From assembly GCF_963576675.1 (NCBI RefSeq), contig NC_088912.1:11121001-11185000 (forward strand): a stretch of 64,000 nucleotides of DNA, read 5' to 3'. Of the stretch, positions 1 through 12,679 are shown piece by piece. The notes under the pieces were generated by a model. That model ran no database searches. It worked only from the letters and a program-made list of their open reading frames with translations, and was not told where the DNA came from. The DNA comes from Euphorbia lathyris. Taxonomy: Eukaryota > Streptophyta > Magnoliopsida > Malpighiales > Euphorbiaceae. The first letter of the stretch is position 1. Every line of letters starts with the position of its first letter. A program made the position numbers and the translations under genes.

Positions 1-3
1 CTC

Positions 4-1084
4 GGGATAAGGTGCAAAAATACCTCTAACGTTTTGGGTAAGGAGTAATTTTACCCCTAACATCTAAAATAGTGCAATTTTACCCCTAACGTTGGAAGCG
101 AAGAGCAATTTTACCCCTAACATTGATAAATTGGGTTAATTTGAGAAATAATTCATCAAACTGTCTTCTCGGTCACGAATCTTGTCATCTACACTTCACA
201 CATGTGTCATTTTATCAGTAACAAATCACAAACATATGTTGGGATGTGAAAAAATAAAAAATATACACTGTCTTTTGTATAAATTTGACAAAAATTTCAA
301 AAAATTCACCAAATTTATAAACTGGATAATTAATTTATTAGTCCCTGTATTTTGACAAAACACACTGTTTAGTCCTTGTATTTTCAAAAACACACGATAA
401 GGTCCCTAACCTTTTTCTCAATGAACGGTTTAGTCATTCTGTCTGTTTGTTAGATTTTTTTACCGTTTATGAATTCGGAAATGACTAAATTACCTTTTAC
501 TGTCTTTCTCTCACAACTCGTGCTCACAAAAAAAATGGAGAAATGATTGAATCTCTAACCCATAATCGAATCACTCATGCTCACTCTTCCTGTTTGAATT
601 GAAAGTAGAAATCGACTCAAATCTTTCTCGCTTACTCTTCCTATTGGAATTGAAGGTGGAAAACACTCATATCAAGAAGAAGAACACTCAAAGTTGATTT
701 CAGATGCAGTAGAGTCTAAAGGAAATGAAAATAAAAGAAAAGAAGAATGCAGAGATGAGAAACAAAACAATACCGTTAAGGCATTACATTTTTATTTTAA
801 ATAGATTTTGACTCAAATCCAAATTGACTAACAGAATCTTCATAAGAGTCTAACAGAAGGGACTAAACAGTTCACCGAGAAAAAAGTTAGAGACCTTACC
901 GTGTGTTTTTGAAAATATAAGGACTAAACAATGTGTTTTATCAAAATATAGGGACTAATAAATTAATTACCCTTATAAATTTGCTCTTGACTACTAATGT
1001 TAGGGGTAAAATTGCACCATTTTAGACGTTGGGGGTAAAAATACTCCTGACCCAAAACATTAGGGGTATTTTTGCACCTTAATC
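4..1084. mobile_element. Family A foldback element, copy 1 (with nested family B)
   Basis: Starts GGGATAAGGTGCAAAAATAC and ends with its reverse complement (slightly decayed, GGTGCAAAAATACCCC). Long inverted arms carry repeated AGCAATTTTACCCCTAACG blocks. A complete family B element (324-972) sits in the loop. The left target duplication is at or beyond the window edge. Confidence 0.8.
324..972. mobile_element. Family B foldback element, copy 1, nested
   Basis: 649 bp, GGATAATTAATTTATTAGTC to its inverse AATTAATTACCC. Arms hold the CACTGTTTAGTCCTT motif. Flanks TTATAAACT and TTATAAATT agree at 8 of 9, again Mutator-like. Sits in the loop of a family A element. Confidence 0.82.
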
Positions 1085-1734
1085 TGAGTTAGTATTATGA
1101 TTTTTATATTTAGTTGTTATGAAATAAATAAGTTTAGAAAGCTGGTGATACGAAATAAACAAATTTAAAGAGCTGATAAAACACTTGTAAAATTCAGGAA
1201 GTCAATCTATTATTTTAAATAAGTATTAGGTCTTTAAAATTATTTACATATTTAAAAGTTTACACATATTGCTAGTATGCTACTACAATTTTTTAGTATT
1301 TAAATGAATGCTAGTAGCTTTTGAGAAGTTGAGAAAACAAGTACTAAAATGCATGAAGAACACGTGCGCAAAAGGCAATGAAGCACGTGGGTGTTTGTTT
1401 AAGTCCCCGACATTTGTGTTCTCTTTCGTCGACTTTTGTCTGTCACTTAATCACATTTTCTCTTCACTTTTTAGATTTTAACATTTAATGAGAGTTGCAT
1501 TCAAAAAAACAAAAAAAAAAAAAAAAACATTTAATGAGAGTTATACCATTCGGTTTGCTATTAAAAATAAAGTCAATGCTATCTCATTGTGATTTTTTAT
1601 TTATTTATTTGTGGATTCGATTCTGTTTAAAAAATTAATGCATTTTTTGAAATAATTACATGTGGTGTCTAAATCCCTTTATAAATGTATATATACAGTT
1701 ATGTTAAGTAAAGTTGGTTTTTTTTTTATGGTTG

Positions 1735-2041
1735 ATAGTTTCTTACTGAGATTTTTATCTCACCTTTTTAAATGTTTTAATATTTTTAGGTAAGAACGTA
1801 CAGGATATAGAGAAGATTACCGACCGTTTAGGCGATGTTTGGAAGTTGGCTGCTTATTATTAGAATTATGGTTAGAACTTTGGTATTTCAATTGTAATAT
1901 AATGGAGTTGGTAAATATATGTTGAGGTCCTCGAATGACTAATATTATGATTTTTGGATAAATTGGAGACTCCTAAGTATTGATTATGATCTTTCTATTT
2001 CACGCGCGATGCCGATTGAGGTCGTCTAGGGTTGGGTGTGA
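1735..2041 (+). repeat. LTR 3'-end fragment (gypsy-like)
   Basis: Contains TTACTGAGATTTTTATCTCA followed by AGAACGTACAGGATATAGAG and ends GGGTTGGGTGTGACA, which resembles the 3' half of the LTRs described above. No TG start or duplication found. Confidence 0.45.
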
Positions 2042-2533
2042 CATGTGGTTTGATGGATTTGCAAACTTTTATCTGTGGTATTTTTTTTCAAACGCAACCA
2101 TGTGGTTTGTAAAATTTTACATTTGAATTCACTTTGTCAGAATTTGATCGATAATGACTTCGAAATGAAAATTTTCAAGAATTAAATGATATTTTAAGCA
2201 ACTTTAATTCTTCAATTTTTTTTACCTTTGAGGTCATTTAGGTGTTGTTTTTTTATGAGAGAGAAATATAATGTTTAGCGAGAGAAAACTCCAAAAATAA
2301 TGATTTTGAAAAATTAAGAATATGTTTCCATAGTAAATATGATATCAGACAAGCTTAATTCTTCAAAATTTTTATTTTGAGGTCGTTATCGGCCAAATTT
2401 GGCCAAGTAACAAAAAGACATGTAAAATTTTGCAACCATAAGGTTATGTTTGCAAAAAAAAAAAAAAACAAAAACCACAGAAACCATATCGCAAATCGAC
2501 CAAATTATAGGGTAGTTATTTGTAATTAACCTT
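2042..2533. repeat. Family I dispersed repeat, copy 1
   Basis: About 490 bp with imperfect inverted ends (ATGTGGTTTG...GGTAGTTATTTGTAATTAACC). Closely related to 19048-19539; decayed pieces at about 22140-22390 and 22836-22990. Core GAGAGAGAAA..AATGTTTAG. Confidence 0.65.
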
Positions 2534-2561
2534 TTTTTGAATCTAAAATATTAATTCAGTT

Positions 2562-3411
2562 TGAAATGAGGTGTAAAAATATATCTAATGTTTAAAGTTA
2601 AAAGCAATTTTATATTTAATGTCTAAAATTGTGAAATTTTGCTCCTAACATTGGCAGCCAAGAGTAGAGTTGTTCATAGGTCGGGCTGGGTTGGACTCAG
2701 GCCGGTCTGTGCTATTTTATAAATCTCAAGCCCACTCAAAAAAAGGGACAAGCTTTAGCGGGTCTGGACCGGATTGGACTTAAAGATAAATTTTCATGTC
2801 CCAGCCCAGTCCAAGAGACGTAGGCCTGGACTGGACAGGGCGGGCGGGTACCCGACCCCATGAGCAGGTCTGGCCAAGAGCAATTTTACCCTTAAGGTTG
2901 GCAACTAAGAGCAATTTTACGATTAGCGTTGGCAACCAAGAGCAATTTTACCCCTAACGTTGACAAATTGGATCAATTTCAAAATTATTATAAAACACAT
3001 CTATTTTGTTCCTTATTCTGCACTAATTAAATGTTCATTTAAAAAAAAATCATATTTTTTTGTGATTTAATAATAGAATTGGAGTTTGTTTTTTTTTAAT
3101 TTGATGAAGTATTTGAATTTTTTGTCCAACTCGTACGAAATACAGTATATTTTTTGAAGTTTTAGTTTATTCTTCACGTCTAATCATATGTTTGTGATTT
3201 GTTACTAATTAGTGATAAAATGACGCTGATATGAAATGTAGATAAGATAATTCATGACTGAGAAGACAATTTAATGAATTATTTCTCAAATTTATCAACG
3301 TTAGGAGTAAAATTGGTTTTAGCTGCCAACGTTAGGGATAAAATTGCACCATTTTAAACGTTAGAGGTAAAGTTGCTCTTGACTGTAAACGTTATTTTTA
3401 CGCCTTATCCC
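2562..3411. mobile_element. Family A foldback element, copy 2
   Basis: Left end decayed (AAATGAGGTGTAAAAAT), right end GCCTTATCCC. Between 2662 and 2875 it is interrupted by a GC-richer insert (GGTCGGGCTGGGTTGGACTC). Confidence 0.7.
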
Positions 3412-3432
3412 AGTATTTAATGAGAGTTAAAA

Positions 3433-4022
3433 GTGATAAGATGCAAAAACATCATAACGTTTATAGCCAAGAGCAATTTTACCCCCTAACGTCTAAAATT
3501 GTGCAATTTTACCCATAACATTGACAGTCAATAGCAATTTTACTCCTGACGCTGTCAAGTTTGATCAATTTTAGGCATTATTATAAAACACGTATATTTT
3601 GTTCCTTATTTTTAACTAATAGCATATCAGTTTGTTTAAAAAAAATATTTCATATTTTTTGTGATTTAATAATGGAATTGGAGATTAGTATTTATAAATT
3701 TGGTGAAATATTTTGAATTTTTTTTCCGACTTGTACAATAGGCAATATGTTTTTTTATAAATTGTTTTCACGTCTGATCATATGTTTATGAAATGTTACT
3801 AATTAGTGATAAAATGACTCACATGTGAAGTGTAGATAATAAGATTCATGAGCAAGAAGGCAGTTTGATGAATTATTTCTCAAATTGACCCAAATTGATA
3901 ATGTTAGGAGTAAAATTGCGTTTGGCTGCCAAAGTTAAGAGTAAAATTGCACTATTTTTGACATTAGAAATAAAATTGTTCCTATCTATAAACGTTAGGG
4001 GGTATTTTTTGTACCTAATCCC
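3433..4022. mobile_element. Family A foldback element, copy 3, TSD GAGTTAAAA
   Basis: 590 bp, GATAAGATGCAAAAAC to TACCTAATCCC, flanked by GAGTTAAAA at 3424-3432 and 4023-4031. The perfect 9-bp duplication places the family in the Mutator superfamily. Confidence 0.85.
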
Positions 4023-4365
4023 GAGTTAAAAAAAATACAATTTGGTACCTTATCATTGAATTTGTATTTTTGTGTAAAATTAATTCAATTTGCTAACATT
4101 AAAAATAAAATTTCTCTTATATATATATTAAAAATAAAATTATATAATTTTAAATATTAAATATCAGATGAGATTTTCAGTTCAATTTTTAGATTTAAAT
4201 TGAGAGTTAAAAAAAATACAATTTTGTTTGCTATTTATAAAAAAACGTCAATGATATCTGATTGTGATTTTTCATTTATTTGTGGATTCGATTCTATTAC
4301 AAAAAAGTTAATGCATTTTTTTGAAATTTTTCTGAAAAAAAATTAAAAATTAATTTAGTTTGGGA

Positions 4366-4926
4366 TAAATTGTAAAAACACTTTTAACATTTATAGTTAG
4401 GATCAATTTTATATTTAACGTTTAAAATTGGGTTAATTTTACCCGTAACGTTGGTAGTCAAGAGGCTCTTTACTCCTAACGTAGTCAAGTTTGGTCAATT
4501 TGAGAAATAATTCATCAAATTGTTTTCTCAGTCATGAATCGCGTCATCTACATTTCACATGTTAGTTATTTTATCACTCATTAGTAACATATCATAAACA
4601 TATGATTAGACGTGGAGATTTTTTTTTAATTAAAAATATAAGTTGGAAAAAAAATCAAAATGTTTCACCGAATTTATAAATATTAATCTTCAATTTCATT
4701 ATTAAATCACAAAAAACATGACATCTTTTTTTTTTAGAATCAACTTACGTGCAATTGATGAATATTTGTGTTGTATAAGAATATCTAAAATTGACTCAAC
4801 TTGTCAACGTTAAGGATAAAATTGCTCTTAACGGCCAACATTAGATGTAGAATTACATAATTTTAAATGTTAAGGGTAAAATTATTTCTGTATGTAAACG
4901 TTAAAGATATTTTGACATTTTATCCC
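4366..4926. mobile_element. Family A foldback element, copy 4
   Basis: GGGATAAATTGTAAAAACAC to GACATTTTATCCC with long inverted arms. No clear target duplication remains. Confidence 0.72.
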
Positions 4927-5066
4927 AAAAGTCAATGATATCTTATTGTAGTTTTATTTATTTATTTGTGGATTCGATTCTATTAACAAATTTAATACAT
5001 TTTTAGAATTTATATAAATTAATTATATGATTCAGTTCGGTAAAAAAAATCAAAGGTTTAATTTAA

Positions 5067-6522
5067 GGAATAAGGGGCAAAAATACTTCTAACGTTTACG
5101 GTAAGAAGTAATTTTATCTCAAATATCTAAAATTATGCAATTTTACCCCTAAACATTGGTAGGTAAGAGAGATTTTACCCCTAACGTGATACAGATTAAT
5201 AACGAGTGAGTTAGTTTTGATCGTAAACTAATAAAGAGATTCTTCTCTAACTATACTAGGAGTTAATCCCAAGATTCACGGGTTAAATCAGTAAGAATTG
5301 TAAAATCTCTATTGTTAAGGGGATGAATCCTAAACAAGCGCTCAAAGAGAAAATAGATATTTGATTCATAAAAAGTTAAATGTTACGAATGAAAGAGATG
5401 AATTTATATCATCGCTAAACCTAAAGATGAAATTACATAAAAGGCTAAATGCATACATTTAAAATAGATGAAACTTAAAGGGTAAAATGAGATAGAGATA
5501 AATGGGTGACATGTGTTGTAAATAAAGGATGGTAAAGCTGTAATTAGGGGAAAGATGGGGTGATGGGCGAGATTGATCTTCTACAGAATTTTAAAAGTCC
5601 ACGTTGCGTATGGGAATAGCCACACGTCGTGTGGGCTTTTAATCCAAAAAATAGCTGCTGATTTTAGTAGTCCACACCAAAGATGTAATTAGGGAAAGCT
5701 GGAGAGAGAGAGAGGCAAGATTGAGCTTTTACAGCATTTCAAAAGTCTACACAGTGTATGAAAATAGCTACACGGCGTGTAGGCTTTTAATCCGAAAAAT
5801 AGCTGCTGATTTTGGTAGTCCACACAACGTGTTGATTACCAAAATGAGGATCAGGAGCTTTTCAATGGATCCACATAACGTGTGGGTTTTCCACGTGGCG
5901 TGTGGATTGCCAAAATGAGTATCATAATTTTTTCAATGGATCCATACGGCGTGTGGGTTCTGTTTTGCACATGAAGAGTTTTCTCTTTGCTTTAATGTGT
6001 TGCCCCTTTGATCCGACTTCTTCCACCAATCGTCTCCTATCATTTAGTCGACTAGATGCCTGCACCATAACGTTGACAAGTCAGGTCAGTTTCAAACTTT
6101 ATTATAAAATACAGATATTTTATTTCTTATTTTGCACCAATTGCTTATCAATTGGTTCTAAAAAAAAAGATTTTATATTTCTTTTGTGAATTATTAATGG
6201 AATTAGAGATTAATATTTATAAATTCAGTGAAATATTTGATTTTTTTTTGTTCAATTTGTACTGTATTTTTTTTTATCTTTTTTCACGTTTAATCATATG
6301 TTTGTGATCTGTTACTAATGATTTATAAAATAATGCACATGTAAAGTGTAGATGATAATGTTCATGACCGAGAAGACAGTTTGATAAATTATTTCTCAAA
6401 TTGACCTAACTTATCAACGTTAGGGTTGGTTGCTAACATTAGGAGTAAAATTACATCATTTTAGACGTTAAGAGTAAAATTACTTGGCTGTAAACATTAG
6501 GGGTATTTTAACACCTTATCCC
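5067..6522. mobile_element. Family A foldback element, copy 5, TSD TTAATTTAA
   Basis: Ends GGAATAAGGGGCAAAAATAC and CACCTTATCCC; TTAATTTAA at 5058-5066 and 6523-6531. Interrupted by the solo LTR 5187-6067. Confidence 0.85.
5187..6067 (-). mobile_element. Solo LTR of the gypsy-like family, TSD TAACG
   Basis: 881 bp from TGATACAG to CTGCACCA, with TAACG at 5182-5186 and 6068-6072. Homologous to the LTRs at 25205-25775 and 32620-33281 and longer than both. Inserted in a family A foldback element. It contains several near-palindromes of the CACACGNCGTGTGG type. Confidence 0.85.
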
Positions 6523-6531
6523 TTAATTTAA

Positions 6532-8460
6532 TTCTAAATTTTTTTATGCAAATATTCAGTTCGGTTAAGACTTCCAAATCATTTTTTTTATTAATAAAAT
6601 ATGCATGATTTGAAAATTTATTTGGGTGACCAAAATACTTGAGGAGGGCATTAAGTTTATCAAATATGTGACAACGAGTAGTTGGGAGAAATCGGGTTAA
6701 GAGAGCAACACGTTGAGGGAAATAGATGACAAACAATGTCGAACTTGTTTTTCCGTTAGATCTACACCTTAGCTATACTTCTTTCTTTATTCTTTTTTCG
6801 GTCTTAGCAAGAGCGGAAAAAAGTTCATCTTGTCCGTAGATCTACATATGAAGAATGACGGAAAAGGTTCATCAGATCCGAATTCCATAGCTTTTCGGTC
6901 TTAGCAAAAGCGGAAAAGGTTCATCAAATCCGAATGTCCGGAAGAGGTTAAATGATGAAAAATGAATTACAAACTTTTATTGCTCTTTGTAATCTATTTT
7001 GTTTCTTTTGAAGATCTTGTACTGGCTGTAATCTGTACGAATGAGATTTTATTCCTCTTAATTATCGTATAGATGTACTTTGTGATTTAATAAAATAATA
7101 TACGAGATTTTTATAAATAAATCTCTTAAAATAATAAAGTATGAGTTTGGTCAGGTTGGGCCAGAATAAAAAACTGTTTAACTAATATATTTTATTAAAC
7201 TATGATTATAAATTATAAAAATATATCAAGCTAAAACTTAATTAATTAATTTAATAATACTTAATAAACACAATATTAAATAAAAAAATAAATGTAAAAT
7301 TATATAATTGGGCCTAGAAGCTAACCGGGCCTGCTTAGCTTTTCTTTTTAAAAGCCTGTATGGCTCGCGTATCACATTATATTTAATTAAATCTATTGCA
7401 TAAACTAATTTGGAAAATTTACAGCCAAATAATACAGTTAGTAACAATTATTTATAACTATATTAAATAATAGTTCAAAATATGTGAAATAAAAAAATTA
7501 TTATTATTATTAATATATTTTAAAGAATAAGGTTTATAAATTAGAAGTATATTAATATATTTTTTAAGGTTAGAATTATGAATTAAGAACTAAAATTTAT
7601 AAATTAAAGTGGAAGACATATTTTATTTATGATATAGATATATAACAAATAATTACATATTTAAAATTAATTTTTATAATATGATTTAATTGTAATTTTT
7701 ATGTAAAAAGCTTCTAATATTATCGTATATACATTATAGTGCATTTTATATAAAAATCATAATTAATTAGAAAAATATAATTAAATCATATTACCAAAAC
7801 TATCAAAATTAATTCTTACTATTTTCGATATATCACAAATAAATTATAATTATATATAATAATTTTAACATTTTAGACTCCAATTTATAAATCCTACATT
7901 CTAAAAAATATATCCAATATCTCTGTAATTTATAAATGGTAGTACTGAAAATATATTAAAATTAATAACTTACTTAATATAATTTAAATTATTATGAAGA
8001 TAATTTTTCAAAATAGATTTTTTTATGTAAATTTCTCTACATTATATTTGATTAAATTAACTTTTGCACTGTCAGCACTAACTGATAGTCATTATCTCAT
8101 CAACAACCTAAATTCAAAGATACATTTTGACTTTGTAATAATAATTAATAATTAAAATTTCAGATTTTTTAGCTCAAAGACTTTCATTTATTTATATTTT
8201 TAAAATATAAAAAACACGTTTATAATAATATTATAATACTACTTTACTTTTTGCTATATATACACATAATTCACTGAACAAGATCATTAATTAGCTTTTT
8301 TTTGGTAAAAGATTTTCTAATTTGGAAAAATAAAATATTTCAATAATCAAGCATTATAAGATCAAAAAGATTTATTTTGATCTTTACTAATTTCCATAAA
8401 GAAAAAGAAGATTTTACATGCTTCTAAAGTCATACTTAATTAATTAAAAAGAACTATAAG
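6532..8460. other. Intergenic AT-rich stretch without recognised gene
   Basis: At 6690-6960 a motif of about 60 bp (TTTTCGGTCTTAGCAAAAGC, GGTTCATC.AATCCGAATTCC) recurs two to three times. 7020-7090 looks like a transcript end (AATCTGTACGAATGAGATTT). From 7470 on it is nearly pure A/T with no reading frame worth reporting. Confidence 0.5.
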
Positions 8461-8494
8461 TTCTTATATATATATATATATATATATATAAGAA
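8461..8494. repeat. AT microsatellite in a perfect palindrome
   Basis: TTCTTA(TA)n TAAGAA. Confidence 0.8.
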
Positions 8495-8616
8495 ATATGC
8501 ACCCAATATTCAAAGATTACAGCATCACCTTTAATATAGGATAAGGTCAAAAAAAAAAAAAAATCTATTAATAATGGGTAGGAGACAAAGGGGGTCGATA
8601 GCGGGCCAATTGTAAG

Positions 8617-9112
8617 GAGGAGTTTGATCATAGGCAAACTCAATCCCAAGTATTTGCAAAACTACTAGAAGGTTTCAGCATGGAGTGGTGAATTAGACAT
8701 ATCAACGTACACTGATGGTAGAGATCGAGTTGGTATAAGCAACACTATAGGGGACAAGGACTACCCTGATATTGGATCTCCACCACCCCCTGGGTCAGTA
8801 GTCGGAACTGGCTTAAGCGATCCACCCTTGTCCACTAGAAACAAGAGAATAGGGCATACGTTCTTCGTGAAGGGAGACGAATGTCCATAGAGGGGAGCTC
8901 TATGGACACTATGGGACGGCGAGAGCCATTGCGTGCCCATTCTAGGGCGAGGTTTAATCACAGGGAGACCATCCAGGACGGAATACCGACATATGCATTG
9001 ACAGAACGCTTAAAAGGGAGAGACCCCTTCAGTAGGAGTTGGCTGGCCGACTTGGGGAAAGTCGAGGCGCCACGCGGGGTTTTGGCCTGGCTCGGACCTG
9101 GACCCGTGACAC
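8617..9112. repeat. Family D repeat, copy 1
   Basis: About 500 bp, GC-richer than its surroundings, homologous over its length to 37526-37732 plus 39473-39768. Contains a hairpin GTCCATAGAG/CTCTATGGAC at about 8884-8907. Frames across it are not conserved between copies. It may be an LTR or other retroelement fragment. Confidence 0.6.
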
Positions 9113-9224
9113 CCTGCCGCCGAAACCATCCATGCCATGGATGGTTCCGGTTCTTCGGTCATTGGAACTATCCCTATTATGGATGATTTTGGTCTATTTC
9201 CAACAAATTAAGGTTCAGAGTGGT

Positions 9225-10299
9225 CACTACTAGAAAACACTCGAACAGTGACGGAAATTTCCGTCAGAAATCCTTCATTTCCGTCCCAAAATGTCATTTG
9301 TGACGGAATTTATGACGGATCGAAACCGTGGTTATATCGATCGACGCAAATTCTGCTTACGTATGTTGTGACGGAATATTGGGACGGAAAGGTGACGGAA
9401 TTCCGTCACAAGGGGAGATGAAATTCAGGACGGAAATAAACGTCAAGACATCCTAACGTTTTTACAGACGTGTTTACGTCACGCTTTATGATGCATTACA
9501 AAGACGGAACAGAACGTCACAATCTTTATTCCATCACAAAGTATCATTCCGTCACGATATTTTCCGTCACAAATATCAAATTCCACCAGGTATGAATATC
9601 GTCACAAATTCAATTTGCTGACGAAATTCCGTAAATATAATGTTTTTTAGTATTAAATAATGCATTTAAATGAATATTAGTGTATGATTAGTGTTTTTAA
9701 AAAACCGATTAAATAGTTAACTGACCGAATCAACCTTAATGAACTGGTTAATCCACTATATGCACCCCTAATCAAAACCTCTCTCATTTTGGCACATCAA
9801 TTTATGAAATCTCCGATTATTAATGTTGCTTTTCTTACTCATTATATGTAATATAATAAATATTAATTTTTATTATAAATAATGTTTTTTAAAGAATTTT
9901 TACAATTTTTTTTATTTTAGTGTTAAAAATTAAATTTCTTATATTTATTTTATAAACCCATGCCTATATATGTTTGGTTTTATTTTTATTTTTTTTAAAT
10001 CAGTTTTATTTAATATTTGAGATAAAATAAAATTGTAAAATTATTTTTTCCATTGTGACGGAATGGAAAACGTCTCAAAAAACGTCACCACATTGTGACG
10101 GAATAATTTTCGTCGCACATTCCGTCACGCATGACCGCACGAATTCTCCCGCCAATTCGTTGTGAAGAAAAATTTCATTCCGTCTTAAATTCCCCTCAAG
10201 CTTTGACGGAACAGTTAGTGACGGAAATCCGTTTGAAATTTGTGACGGAAATAATTCCGTCATAATATTCCATCACAGTTCTGCAATTTTCTATTAGTG
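9225..10299. mobile_element. Non-autonomous CACTA (En/Spm) element, TSD GGT
   Basis: 1075 bp. Ends CACTACTAGAAAAC and, reversed, CACTAATAGAAAATTG; GGT flanks both ends (9222-9224, 10300-10302). Both subterminal zones are packed with GTGACGGAA/TTCCGTCAC motifs in both orientations, the expected transposase-binding arrays. No transposase ORF. Confidence 0.92.
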
Positions 10300-10379
10300 G
10301 GTTAATCTAACTTGATTAATATATGATAGACGATACATTTCTCTAAGTTTGTTCAAAACGATCCAATGTTACTTTTGTA

Positions 10380-10560
10380 ATACAAATTTAGCTTAATTTT
10401 GAGAAGTTTTACATTTGTACCTAAAAATTGGTTATGTATCACTTAGATGGTAACATGTATATATATACGAAAAAAATTGAGCAAGTTCGATTTAGCATTT
10501 TTTTACGCATACATGTATACAATTAGCATCCCAATAGACCAATCCTGTATTTTCTCCACT
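10380..10560. repeat. hAT-MITE fragment
   Basis: Shares TTGAGCAAGTTCGATTTAGC and flanking text with 13455-13625. Truncated on both sides. Confidence 0.5.
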
Positions 10561-10639
10561 AAAATTAATTTTCGAAGGAACTATTACATAATTACACGGG
10601 TGAAAACACAGTTTAATAAGTTAGCTCTTATAGTGCATA

Positions 10640-11640
10640 TTACAATTGAGTAGTAATGGAAGAAATGAACCACGATTTGATATTACTCGTCACACATCAC
10701 GACGTATATAAAACTTTTTATACCGCTGTCACAGGGGACAATTTTCATTTGTTCAATCAATTGTTGTATTTGGGGATAAATATCAATGTTAAGAGTAACA
10801 TCTTTAGACATTGGGCTATCTATATGCTTGCAGTTGCGCATATTGAATCGCTTGCATACGAAAAGTAAAAAGTTTGATTCCGCAAAGGTAAGGGAGAACT
10901 GAAAGTTTGTTGGCGTATGTCTATTAAGACAAAGCCAACATTTTTTTTAGAACGATTTGATCTTTTGAAATCTTAACTCTAAGAATATATGTTGCTTCAC
11001 CCATATCTTTCATTTCAAAACTTGAGATAAGTCAAGATTTGACTTGATTTACATATCCAACGTCGTTTCTAGCTATGAGAATTTGATCAACACAATGACA
11101 AAATGACAAACTTACTTCTAGAGCGTTTTGTATAGATACAATAGTCTTCCTCAATTAGATTGAAGTTGTATGATATCATTGCATTTTGAACTCAAATATA
11201 GCATTGTTTCGAAAACTGTTTACGGCCGTAAATTAATTTGATCAACTTGCAAGCCTTTTGTTCGTATCCTTATTTGATGAAACCTACATGTTGTTCCATG
11301 TAGATTTCTTCGACTAATTTTCGACTGAGAAAAACACTCTTTACATCCATTTGATGTAGTTGTAGGTCTAAACTTGCCACAATAGCTAGAATTAGTCTAA
11401 TTGATGTAAATCTCACAACATCTTAGAAAGTTTCCTCGAAATCTATCCTTTCATGTTTTGTATAGCCTTTAGCGACTCGGTGAGCTTTATAAGGATCCAC
11501 TTGCTCCCAATTTCTTTTCATCCCTCTGAGATATATACTAGTTACCAAACTTGATCGATCTCATAGAAGATATTTCTTTTTTCCATTGCTTTAATCAAAT
11601 TGTCCTTGTTAAGACACAAGAGTGCCTCTTGGATGTTTAT
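10640..11640 (-). pseudogene. Ty1/copia reverse transcriptase/RNase H relic
   Basis: Minus strand, many stops and frameshifts. Readable: DPYKAHRVAKGYTKHERIDF, then FTSIRLILAIVASLDLQLHQ, MDVKSVFLSRKLVEEIYMEQ, KACKLIKLIYGRKQ, SKFVILSL, EMKDMGEATYIL-like, and KRFNMRNCKHIDSPMSKDVT. These are the standard copia pol blocks in order. Upstream sequence to about 12580 is probably more of the element but unreadable. Confidence 0.82.
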
Positions 11641-12606
11641 AAGCTTTATGTTATATTGAGGAGATACTAAAAAAGTCGGGCCTTCAATATTGAATCGTCT
11701 ATGTTTTAATTTTTACCTTTTAGTACGACATGATCCCGAATCTTCATAAACAAATTCTATATATTCGTTGTAGTTCAGAATACACCCTCACAGACCATGT
11801 TCCATATTCTCATTCGAGTGAGAAATCATACTCCCACTTAAGATAGGATATCTAGATCATTTAAATCGTTTTAAAGTACTTAAATATTTTCTTGTTCCTC
11901 AAAATTTATCCTGCTCAAATGGAAAGAGTCGTTTGAATCTAGTTTTCAATTAAAATGAGATTACAGTAAACGTCACCTAATTGGGGGAACTCGTTCTCCT
12001 AGAAGATAATGTCTCATGATTTGAATTGATACTCTTCCTTCTTCATTTTCACCCACTAGATTATATCATTTTGATAAGTCGGGGTATCTTATAAAGATAC
12101 TATTTTTTACCTCTAAAGTCTAGTTTCCCAAAATTACTCGAGGTATCATAAGAAAAAACGGTGCAACCCTGAGGTTTAACATGACTTAAATTGGGTTTAC
12201 AACCTATCCATAACTCATATGGAGTAGAAGTTAAAGATACGAAGGGTACTCAGTTAACGAATACAGAAATGTGTAAAAAAAATAAAACTGGGATAAAAAG
12301 AATAAAGTTAGATAAATTTGAGACCTGCATTAGCAGTCTTGTTAAGATAAATTTTATCAATGTTGACGACCGTCTCCCAAAATACAATAAATTACGTAAG
12401 TGAACTCTTATCATGCGTAAATTCGTTATCTCTGAAGTAAAAAAAAACAGGGATAATATGAACGTACAAAGAGTATAAGAGTATTTTGTTTTCAATCTAT
12501 GAAAATTGATAGCTCCATTCTGTATAAATAAAACTCGAATAGACACGATTGTTCATAAACGGACACGACTGTTAATAAAGAGAGGTGTCTGTTGGAGTTT
12601 AAATTA

Positions 12607-12611
<5 letters not shown>

Positions 12612-12650
<39 letters not shown>
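12612..12650. repeat. AT microsatellite
   Basis: Uninterrupted (AT)n of about 39 bp. Confidence 0.85.
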
Positions 12651-12651
<1 letters not shown>

Positions 12652-12679
12652 CAACAAATCTTGTTAAACTAGGTTTAAA

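Larger units (their letters stand above)
1530..5000. repeat. Three dispersed copies of a segment of about 130 bp
   Basis: TTTATTTGTGGATTCGATTCT occurs near 1605, 4270 and 4965, each preceded by GTCAATG.TATCT.ATTG and followed by TTAATGCATTTTT-like text. Between them lie family A and I elements. Probably one ancestral segment multiplied by local duplication. Confidence 0.55.

Noticed and set aside
8881..9186. 101-codon frame in GC-richer DNA
   Set aside because: It lies in family D repeat; the other copy does not keep the frame, and no known domain is visible.
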